A stretch of DNA of 64,000 nt from Chrysaora quinquecirrha. Its lineage: Eukaryota; Cnidaria; Scyphozoa; Semaeostomeae; Pelagiidae. Positions within the stretch are counted from its first letter, which is position 1. Each line of letters opens with the position of its first letter. Below, piece by piece: positions 32,801-44,800 of this stretch. Position numbers and translations under genes: made by a program. The stretch lies in assembly GCA_014526335.1 (NCBI GenBank), contig JACTAT010000155.1, positions 248,001 through 312,000 on the forward strand, read 5' to 3'. Below the pieces are notes generated by a model. The model saw only the letters and a program-made list of their open reading frames with translations. It searched no databases and was not told where the DNA came from.

Positions 32801-35800
32801 ACTACTTTGGTGGATAATCAATACTGTGATGGGTTATTATACTTACTGTGGTGGGTTATTTTTATATTTTACTATGTTTTATTATGGTGGTAATTTTCAA
32901 CAACTACTGTGGCCCGTTAATTATGCTTGTTGTGGTGATTTTTGTGTGCTTAATGAAAAAGAAAACATGCAGCTGCAGCTGCGGCTACTGGTGATCCTTC
33001 ATTGTTTACCGCCAACAATGTCATAAAATTTAGCCAATGGGAGCTAATGTTTTGGCGTCTTTTAGCAAATTTTTTTGCCAACTTGCGGTGCCGCATCCAA
33101 AATTTCTCATATGGCAACGTCAGTATCGGCGGCCTGCCGCAGGGAGCGCTTAGGCTGTTATACCTGTTAAACCAGCCTTAAACCCCAAATGTATTTCCAA
33201 GCCAATTTTCGATTTCTTTTGACAAAATTTTACGAATTTCATCTGCTTCATTATCAAGCGATTTTGAACAAACAGTACCCATGTTCAGAGAATTCTGCGC
33301 AAAAAACCATACTTAATAGCGGCACATACGGGTAAAGGGTCTCTGTTATGTTTCCCACCGAGAACACAAAGTACGAGAAAATCATATATTTGTCTTTTGC
33401 ATCAAATAAAGCTGAATGAAAGAAACGTATTGTTTTACTTGCCTCGAATGAAATTAGATGTTCTCCAGTATGCTCTGACTGGAATAAAAATCAAAAAATT
33501 AAACTCCGAATTGACTTATAAATAGTACAGCGAATATTACGTATTTCCACTATTTAGGACTCATCCTGTTTTTATCACCCCCTACAATAAGCGCCCACCG
33601 AAATTTTGCTCTGTTCGAATTCAATGCCCCGTTGTAATTGCCCAGGGTGGTTTTTGGAGTCTAGGTTTTCTTATTCAAGTGTAGAGATTATTAGTATAGA
33701 ACCTGTTGGCCGACAAAAAATGATCTTTCCTGCTCAAAACAACACAACCAAAAAAGAAATCAGCACACTGTAATTGTCGAAACAACCTAGATTCAGTTAC
33801 CTTGTCTCTTCTAATATCCGATCCTGCTAATACCGAAGTCACAATAAGCTATTCTTTTCGTTTACACGCAGTTTTTTTATAAGCAACTTCGCTCGGGCCT
33901 AGTTCAAAAAGTTGCTTATTTTTGGACCTCTTAAGGCCATCTTTTAGTAGCAAAAGTTGCTTAGTAGTTGCTTAATTTTAACTGTATATTTTTTGCCGTA
34001 AGAATAGTATAGAGGCTAAAGAAACAGCACAATTTGGAGTACAACAAATAAATACTATAAATAACATCATTAAAGAAGTACCATGTAATTGTTACCATAT
34101 AGAGTCTTATATTGAAAGTTAAAAGGGAACCCTCAATGAAATGCTTTATGTAATATGCGAGTAACACTCCGTTGATATGCGAGTTTAGACGGAAAATGAA
34201 TGGTAATGGCTTCGATGTTGATCAATCCTTGATTGCTTGCAGTCATATAAATTATTTTAAATTTAAAATATTGCTTAGGTTCTTTCCTGTAGTACTATAC
34301 GTTGCTTAAAATTTTAGCCCTTCTACATCTTGTTTGCTTATAAGTGGTTGCTTATAAAAAAAAACTGCGTGTATCTGAATCGCATGGATCCGGATCATCT
34401 TCTCTCGTGTGAACGGGTTGTTAATGTCTCACAAAAAATCACTATTTATAATGGCATAGGTATTCAAACTTTAGAAATTTTGCCAATTCTTTGTTAGTGC
34501 CCGGACGCTTAATACAAGGAATAGAAAATTTTTTAAAAGGTTCAAGCTAATTAAAATTACCACTAAAAATGGTAATCAAATTTTAGACGGTTTAGGCGAA
34601 ACGGTGTTTTAGTCCCAGTCTTTAGGATATCAGGAGTAAAAGAAACAGCGAGACCCTGGCTGTGACGCTACCATAGCTTGGGCTCGAACCCCGAACTCAC
34701 TAGGCCCCGGATACAACAAGGATGTCTTTCTCCAGATAACCGGCCCTAGGAATACCCAAAAAGAAAACAGAAAAGCAGTTATTCCATTTAATGGAGATTT
34801 TAAAAATACATATACTCGGGAACGATTCCAAATGGAACCGAAAACAAGACAAGTACGTATAGGCCTTGTGGTTGCACGGGAGCTGATGTAACCATTGATG
34901 TTACCACTCAATACTAAACTGTCAACCGTAGAGGTAGAAAGTAGGTCTCGCATGGAACTATTCCACCCAAGGGGGTAGTAACCACGTTTCGACACAGGGG
35001 CGCTATGCCATGTTTTTGGGTTTGAAATTTTGCTTGAAAGCCGTTTTTGGGACCTAAAAATTCTAACTAGAACTTAACGAAATTGGGTAAGTAATTTTCA
35101 ATTCTGCCATTTTTTTTGGTTCGAATCTTATGATACATCAAAGTTAGTCTACTTTGTGATACGATATGACAACAACGGCAACCCATTCCTCGGACCCATC
35201 TGCCCATAAAAATTACCAACCATATTTGCACCACCATACGTAAAACCCCATTTAAAAATGTGGTCACTACCCCCCTAGGCCAAAGAGGCGATTCACTCCT
35301 TGAAAATCTCGTACACCTTTGGTAGAAAACCTGTCTTTTTCACGGAAATCCCTCGGAAATTATATTGTTTTTAAGAAAAATCCCGTAAACCTTTTTGGAT
35401 GATGGATTGGCCTTCTCTGGGTCATACCGAAAAAGCTCTCGTGTGAAACCATGGGCTGCAGGAGACGTGGAATTTTGAATGAAAAAGAGCACGATTGCTC
35501 AATCCCACGTCAATCAGCCACGCGCAAGCATAACATGGCGCCTTCGCAGCAGAATACAGAGAGAGATATACAGAATAGGCAATCTATCGATCAAAAGTTC
35601 TTTTTCATTCAAAATTCCACGACTCCTGCAGCCCATGGTGAAACGGTTCAAAACGGATACGTAACGGGTCCTCTAGTGGATAATCGAATAACAAAGGACG
35701 TTTTGACGCCATTTTTCAACTAAGTAGCAAATTTTACGAATTTGTCTAGGCTTACCACTATGTTTTTTTTCATGGAGATGAAGTCCACAGGACCATTGCT

Positions 35801-38800
35801 TTCTTGCAAAAGTAGTAACAGCTGAAACCTGTTGGAAAAGCATACACACACTGCGGTTTTCAAAAGGATTTATTTTATCAGGCATTCTTGCAGGAAAATT
35901 TTCGTCGTCTAGCTAAATGAAGCCCTTTTCTGCAGGTATTAAATTAGGAGTCACAACAACCCAATGCTTTCATCCCTACTATTGGTGAAATTGAGATAAT
36001 GGCGATGCAGCACATCTCGAAAGAGAACAGCTTTACCTATTGTATACATGGGCAGCATATCACTTAGCTGCTGCCATTCCCGCTCTGCTAGGCAAACTTA
36101 TACATATTGTCAGCCTGTCTCTTTATCCAGTTCAGCTGAAAATTTGGTAAAGCTCGAGATAAAGAGCAGGTTTCCTTCCATGGGAAATGGAAAATGGTTT
36201 GAGACAGCGAATGTTCGAGATAACGGGGTTCGAGATAGCGGATGATTTTTCTATACAAACCCTTATACCAAAACGGGGAAAATGGGAAATCGTTCGAGAT
36301 AGCGAATGTTCGAGATAGCGGGTAGTCGAGATACCGGATGTCAACTGGAATTGCACCTTCAATGCTCTATTTAACGCTCAACCTCTTTTAAATAAATTCT
36401 TAAGCTGGGGCGTTTAATATCTAGATTACAATTGAACGATTTTAATGCGTTAAGTTTATATTCCAAATAAAAATTTTGCTTAAAATCTAAGCCCTGGCCA
36501 ATCATTGTTGGTCAAACATTCGAGATTCGGTTAACCAACAATGTTTGACCGTTTGGTCACGTCGCTAAACATTGTTCGACAAGCAGAATTCGATTTACTC
36601 TGGTTAATACTTACCATGAGGGATACTTACAAGACGACATTGATGAATATCTCCAAATGTTTTCAGGAAGTGGGCGTCAGTGCATCGGCCCTTAAACTGC
36701 CTGAATTCCAAACTACCGCTATACATCGGTGATTGAATGGGAAATACAATTTCTGGCCAATGCATCAGTCAACCTCGGAAAACGAGCCGCGGGAATAGGG
36801 AAGATATGAGGCAGAGAGTAGTATGGCAGGAAGATAATGCAGATAAATCTAAATTGACACATCAAACAGGAAAAATGGCGTAATAGGTCCCACTGGCAAA
36901 GAAAAATAAGCTACATAAAAGAGGGGGGGGGTGGAAGGAAAATCGCTGAATTGTCAAGGAAAGAACCGAGTTTGACGATGCCTCATGTGCCCAAGAACAG
37001 GAATGACTGAAGGCACGTCGTAGCCCACCAAATACGATTATCACAAAACGGAAGGACTGTGAAAGATCAATCACTATGGCAGCTGACTGACCGAAGGGAA
37101 TCCGAGGGGGACTCCAACAAAGTCTAGGTCCCCAAATATAATAAAATCTTCCCTCCTGGAGTATTAACACCACTTAAACCCCCTGGTCTAACTGGCATGA
37201 AAACGTCAAAGACATGTTATGCTTGTCAGAAGTAAAAAGATGCTTCAGGGGTAATGTCTTACGACGAAGCAAAAACAGTCAAACATTGTGTTTGTCAAGC
37301 AATTTTTAGATCTTTAACAAAACATGTTCGATTGTTTGGCCAAACCTGAACTCAGACTCTTAGCCATTAAACTGAAACTTTTTCATTGGAGAATGACTAA
37401 TGTCCTGGCGAAACGTACAAACATTGTTGGTCAAACATTCAAGATTTGGTTTACAAACAATGTTTGACAGTTGGGCCACATCACAAAACATTTCTTGACA
37501 AGCAGAATTCGCTCAGCAATGCTTTTGAAATACTTCAAAAACAAGCAGAAAATGTTGAACGAACAACTTCTATGTGATGTGGCAAAACAACGTAAGGTTT
37601 CATACTGTAAGGCCCTGGACAAACGATCAAACATTGTTTGTCAAACATTTGAGATTTGCTTGTCAAGCAAGATGTTTGACTGTTTGAACACGTCCCAAAA
37701 CATTGCTCGTCCAACATTTTTGCGTGCCTCAAGTAAAAAAAATTTTTGAACTTTTTCAAAAACATCACGCCACAAATCTTGCTTATTTTGATTGTCGAGC
37801 AATGTTTGATCGTCTGCCCGCCTTTCCAAAATTGCTTGTCAAACATTTCTTTCGTTTTTGAACAGCTTGCAACATTTCATTAACTAGAAACATTTCTTAG
37901 CAACAAGGTGTTCGTGCTTGTGCATTAGCAATGACATCGTTGTTGGACAACAATGTTTTTGGAGGTGGCCAAACAGTCAAAAATTTGTTGTAAAGGAAAT
38001 TGAAAATTTTGGACCAACAATGTTTGATCGTTTGGCAAGGGCCTAAATGTTTGACCAACAATGTTTGATCGTTTGGTCAATGTCTTAAACACTCCTTTGT
38101 AACACCACCCTCTCTACCAAAAGCCCCATCGTAAAAATGTCAAAATCAAATAAGCGTTCAGGGCGATTGAGCATTTATGGTACATGTTGAATGATTATGA
38201 CTTTAAGAGACATTCAGCTTACAAGACTATGTTCTCTTTTGATACGCTTTTGTGCTTGTTCGCATAACTAATAACTTCAGAACCTCAAGACATGAGTTTT
38301 GTCATTTGCTTATGCTGCATACATCTAGCAAAAAAGTCGCCACGTATAAGACAGACGGCAAAAGACTAAAAGCTACTGCTTTTTTATAATAGCACTCTAA
38401 ACATAACATATGAAAATGAAAATGAAGATTAAAAAAATACCTGTATTGCTCTCCAGGTGTAAATTTCAAATTTGACAAAGTCTTATTAGGCTGCATTTCT
38501 GAAAAAAGAAAAAAAAAGAAAGCTTTAGTGAAGCCCGTGCTAGATTATCCATCCATCCATCCATCCATCCATCCATCCATCCATCCATCCATCCATCCAT
38601 CCATCCATCCATCCATCCATCCATCCATCCATCCATCCATCCATCCATCCATCCATCCATCCATCCATCCATCCATCCATCCATCCATCCATCCATCCAT
38701 CCATCCATCCATCCATCCATCCATCCATCCATCCATCCATCCATCCATCCATCCATCCATCCATCCATCCATCCATCCATCCATCCATCCATCCATCCAT

Positions 38801-41800
38801 CCATCCACCCATCCATCCACTCATCCATCTTTCCATCCATCCGTCCATCCACCCATCCATCCACTCATCCATCCATCCATCCATCCACCCATCCATCCAT
38901 CCATCCACCCATCCATCCATCCATCCATCCATCCATCCATCCATCCATCCATCCATCCATCCATCCATCCAACCATCCATCCATCCATCCATCCATCCAT
39001 CCATCCATCCATCCATCCACCCATCTATCTATTAATCAATCCATAATAAAAGCAGAGCTGAAAAAAATCAAATCAAAGGTAGCTGAACGAACCTTGGCAA
39101 TTTGTTTGATTGAAAATCATCATTGGAGTCCACCAAATATTAACAGCAATGTTACGAGTATGGGATGACACTTGATGGGCCCACCTAAAATGCAGCGAAA
39201 TTTATTTCCAGTTTCACGAGTTGTACACAAAGTGACCAAAATACGATAAAGAGAAGAAAATTATAACGATAACGTCACACAGAAACTCTTTTTCTTTTCG
39301 AATAAATGGAATTTTCTGCATAAAAGTGTCAAAATCAAATAAGCGTTCAGGGCGATTGAGCATTTAAGGTAAATGTTGAATTATTACGACTTTAAGAGAC
39401 ATTCAGCTTACAAGACTATGTTCTCTTTTGATACGCTTTTGTGCTTGTTCGCACACTTAGCAACTGCAGAACCGGCAGTCAAACTCAACTGATGCATCCC
39501 CCGATGCTTGTGAGCGGTAGTCGACTTGACTCTGATTGGTCAACATCAAATTCAGTATGCATCCCCCCATGCTAGCTGCTGATTTAGCGGACATTTGATT
39601 GGTTTAGAGCAGTCGACTACCGCTCACTAGCGCTCACCGACTCATCCCCCCATTCCAAAGCACTATGCACTATGAGCACCATTGAAAACAATGACGACGA
39701 ACGGATCAATGGAGGCGGGGAAACCTTTGTTTCTCTCACGCAGGCATCAAAGGAATTTGGTCATTCATTGAGGGAAGGGAAAGCAAATCCTGCAATGCGA
39801 TGATGGCTGGATTAGATATCTGCAAAAGTGGGCAGAATAGAACCAGAAAAGAAATAAGGAGAAAAGTGCATTTTAGTTTTGCCAGTATTTTAACAAATCC
39901 CCAAAAGATATTCAATTGTTTTTCAATTTGCTAGAAAAATCTGACTACCGCTTGAGCCGTAATAGCGTTAGTCTGGATCCGCCCCTGTTGGAGCATTTAT
40001 TAATGTAGAGTTTCCAATATGTGTTAGAATATTATTGTTTTGAGAACTGTTTTGTCTCTCTTTTGGACAGAGACATGAATGTGTTAATATTTTGTCTTTC
40101 AATATCGTTTGCTGAATTCTTTAAGCAGGATATAATTGTGTTTCAACTAATGACGCACTTCTCATATTCAAGAACTAGTGATACTAAGGAATTTGATTCG
40201 GAAAACCGCAAGACGTGCTTAATGAAATTTTTATTTTGCAGTTTATCTCCACACTTAGAGGATATCGACCTGTTCCTAGGTGTAAAAAGAGTGTGCGATT
40301 CCCCTCATTCTTCTAAAACAATTTAAGACGGTAAACAATAGACATTCAACGACTTACCCAAATGGCACATAGATACAGTCCCCCTGTTCCAACGTCACAT
40401 TCCACCATGGTATATTTTGCAGGAAGGGATATTTCTTCATGTCGACTTTATCAACATTGACACTACAATAGTCACCCTCTTTGTGGTCCATTATTATTTG
40501 CTCTGTGTTCTCCTACCAAAATAAAAAGTTTCGCAATTTACATAAATGAAGACTTATTACCTGAGTCTCAGTTATCGCTCATGAAACCGAGACTTACACT
40601 AAAGTGAGATCGCTCTTTCATTTGATGTATAAGAAGTTAATGTTTACTGAGGTTAGTAATGTTTTTGGAGCACGAAGTTATTTCTCGAAGTTATTTTTCA
40701 AAGTTTTTTCAAAACATGACGTCATAAATCGTAATGACATCAAATAGCTGATAATGTTTATATCAATTAAGATATTGAAATAATAATTACGTCACATAGG
40801 CAATCAAAGCTGCTGGATTCTTTGGTGTAAGTTTCGATATTGTACCGTTCACCATTTTTGAATTGGCAAGAGGGGCTCCAAAAGTCCACCGTACAAACCT
40901 GTACCTGTCCCGACCGACCCCATACTGAATAAGGTAATGGACATTATTGTGTTAAGGGGGGAAATCCAGCAGCACAAAATCCGCCTGGGGTACTTCAATC
41001 TGTCCATGATTAGACGTGAATCTGGACTTTGACAAAAGGACCCATTTGTATGATAGGATTTTCAAGGATTTCTGACCCATTTGCATGAAAATCGGGAAAT
41101 TTCAAGCCCTTGTGTATGAATTTGGTTGATTTTAAAACCCTTTTACAGTGCTAGAATTCACGAAAGGTCTCGCAAAATCGAATCTGACGGCGATTCTTTG
41201 CAATCAATGTGACTGAGCTCTGTTGTTGCTGCTAATTCATCGTTTGGAAAGCAAAAAACAAAGTAGAAAGGTTGTCAGCCACTTTGCGGTAAATCATAAT
41301 GGGACCTTTTGGTAAGAAAATCCTAAAATACCAACCCATCAACCAGAATCGAGCAGAATATCAGACCCATGTGTAGAGAAATTCAGTCGAAAAAACCCAT
41401 CCATATGAGCGGCACGTCTGGTATGTCTACATATTGAAGTACCCCCCCCCCCCCCCCCGGGCTGCAGATGTTAGAAAAGAGTTATCTGCCAGTAAAAAAG
41501 TAATTCGACAACTTTTAATAAAGTTAAGAAATCAAGATACCTTATCTACCAAAAACCAAGATTTTGATCCACCTATCATGCAGTTAATGTTTTCAACTGT
41601 ATCTAAATGAAGATGCGATTTTGATTTTCCACTGCTGAACCAAATCACGACATCCTAAAAAGTAATGAAATTTCTTTTCAAATATAAGTCTTCATTTAGC
41701 TACACGCTTTTTTTTATAAGGAACCACTTTATAAGGAACCTACATGTAGAAGGCCCGAAAATTTAAAGAACTTATACTACTTAAGAGAAAATCATTAAGG

Positions 41801-44800
41801 AACTTTTGAATGTTGAATACTTTTATCACTGCAAATAATCAAGAATTAGAAAGCCGGTTCCATTCATTTGCAGTCGAAAATCACATAAATTGTACGCTAA
41901 GCATGTATCCAATGTTTCTTTGAGTAGTCTCGAGCTTTGCTCACATGCAAATCGCTCCCTTTTATTGTTAAGACCACTGTATGTGCAGTAAAAATTAAGA
42001 AACTATTAAGGAACTTTTGGAACTACAATTGCCCCAAAAGAGGCCCAAAAATAAGGAATTTTAAGAACTAGGCCTTGAGGTAGGTTCCTTATAAAAAAAA
42101 GCGTGTACCGGCCGTATTTAAAGATATTCCAAAATCAATATGGGATTGTAGAAACTGTTTTTTTAAGGGATTGTAGCATAAAGGCCAACAAAAGTTTGTC
42201 ATAATAAGTACCATATATTACGTACCTTAAGGGTAATACCATGTTTTACATATTTCATCTTTTACAAATGTGCTCTTTTGAATTTCATTGATAAGTTAAG
42301 CACATAAATTCATTATTATTATCATTATTGAAATTTGAGACAGAAAATCATCTAAGCCTTTCCTGAACACATCCAGCGATACCCCCATTTAAGTCCCTAA
42401 GATGTTTAGGTAGTAGGCTGAACAGGTTGGGACCCGGGATGTAATTGAAGATTTTCTGGTGCTACAGTTAATTACAGAAAAGTGTGTTGGTACAACAACT
42501 GACTAGCTCAGGCCCAAGGTTTGGAAAATGATGGAATAAACTTAGTTAGATAACCCTCACCCACTCTGAGATTTCTTGAAGCTCAATTTGAGGTCTCTAT
42601 GAAGCTGACAAACTAAGCCCTCAAAATCTTTGGGATAAGTTTAGACAAAGATCTACTGTTTCAAACTACCAAACGAGGAATAGTGTAGATCTACAAATCC
42701 CAAAGCTTATGACAGAACATGAAAAAAAGGTTTCCACTACTCAATCTTGAAATCGTGGAACGGTATACCTGTCGACATTCGAACAGCTGAGACACTTGGG
42801 CGTTTAAAGAAAAAACTAAAAACGCACCTGTTAAGCTAAACTCAAAATAAAACACGAACCCCTGAAAGAACAGTTCTTGAAGCTCAATTTGAGGAGTCTA
42901 TGAAGCTCATACAGGGTTTCAAAGATTTATTTACGGTCCCGGGGTTACTTAATATAATTTGGGTATAGGTACATGCCGCCCGTATGGGTGGACTTTTGGT
43001 TCCTTGCGGTTTCTTGCGGTTTCTTCACAGAGTCCTCTTCAGTAAATGGTAAAGTTACTGAGCACAGTCATTTTACGACGTGCAAGACTTGAATCGACGA
43101 TTTTTTTTTTATATATCATTATTTCTGCTTAGTTTGTTCATGTTTTTGCTTTTTATGTCACTCTTTTCTAGTTCGAATCTTGTTATTTTTCTATATTCTT
43201 TGCATTCTAGATAATGCTCTGTGGTCTCGTCTACTTGGCAGTGATGGCATGTTATGTCATTATGAGAATTTTTATAGTTACTCAATGTAAGCCTTAGGAT
43301 TTGCCTGCTTTCCTTTTTTTCTAGTTCGTCCATATATTGTGCTCGTTTTAGTTCATTTACCTCCACAAATCTCAATTTTTTCATTTCTTTCTGTTTCTCC
43401 GCTATTTCTGCAATTATCCATTTTGTTATATTACTTTTAACCTCCATTTTCCATTCCGACTTTTCGTGAAATTATCTAAAAATAGCAACGCTGTAGCAAT
43501 GTCCGAAGGACGCTGATGATAATGATAATAATGATGAAGATAATGTTAATAATGACGAAGATGACGAAGAAGAAGACGATGATGATGAGAATGATGATTA
43601 TGTTGGTGATGATGATGATGATGACGATGATGATGATGATGATGATGACGATGATGATGATGATGACTTTGAAGAGGATGATAATGACAATGATTGGTGA
43701 TTGTGATGATGATGGTGATGATGATAATGATCCATTATGATGATGATGCGATTGTTGACAATGTGATCAGATGAATCTTTCCTGGAGGAATCCTAAAACT
43801 TTGAATCGAAAATATAAAACCTCTAGTAACATATATGTAGTAATAAATTTGAGCTCATAGGTTAAACTGTGTAACAAACAACTCCCTTCAGTGCACCGAA
43901 ACCTGTAATCTTCGCTACAAATGATGAATTTAATTCTAGAATCTCCAAAAGCTATCATAACAATTCCCATACAATGCAGATGACTATATTCGATAATTAA
44001 TAGCACTTTGAAGAATTGATTGCCAACTTTGAACCATTTATTTTCAGATGATTTTCGAAGCCGCAAACTGTTTTGAAAAAATTTCTTCTGTGTAACTTGG
44101 CAACAATTTCTACTGCGCCACAATCTCCTCCTCTTTTCACACGAAAGTACCTTGCATGTAATAGGACTTCTAGAAACCTCTTCGAATAACAACCCAATCA
44201 AAAACTGTATGAAAGTATTTAAAATAAAAAATAAAATCAAATTAGATTTGAGCAACATTTTGCAATATTGTAGTCAAACTTTTTTTTGAAACCCAACCGA
44301 GCCGGCTTTTTTGCGAGAAAATCTTGGTGTCAAATTTTTAGTTTCCTGCATCGTGGATCGAGCTCACAACCCTTAGCGCCAGAAACAAGCGCATTATTCA
44401 ACTGCGCTACACTAACAGTTGATACTAATTGATGTTTTTGGCAAGCAATTGCATTTTGTTAATTATGCCCACTAACGACAACACTTATCGGCGATTTCAA
44501 AGTTTAATTCCTATTATTTGTGGTTTATCTTTTGTTACGTTTTGGCAAGAAAAAGCGTCTATATGCCTATCTATCTATTTTCTATGCGTACATGCGTTCC
44601 ACGACACCCTCTTAATATGTCCTTCGGACATAAAAACTGGTATGGTTGTAACAAAAACCCCATATAACAGTGTAGGGAATTGAAGAAAATTATAAAATCC
44701 ACTTTATTTTAGTCCGAGTTAATATCGCATCGAAGATGTTTGTACTGTAATTTCAAGCAATAATGAAAAGGATAAGCGAGGTTGCAGGAGCGTCATAAAT

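Noticed and set aside
33798..33849. Candidate extra exon of the JmjC gene (good donor AAG|GTAACT)
   Set aside because: No acceptor gives the phase needed to join exon 6, and the frame has no family match.
38466..39046. Long IHPS, MDGW and similar frames
   Set aside because: Translations of the (CCAT)n tract in different frames.
43516..43740. Met/Asp-rich frame
   Set aside because: Trinucleotide GAT microsatellite.
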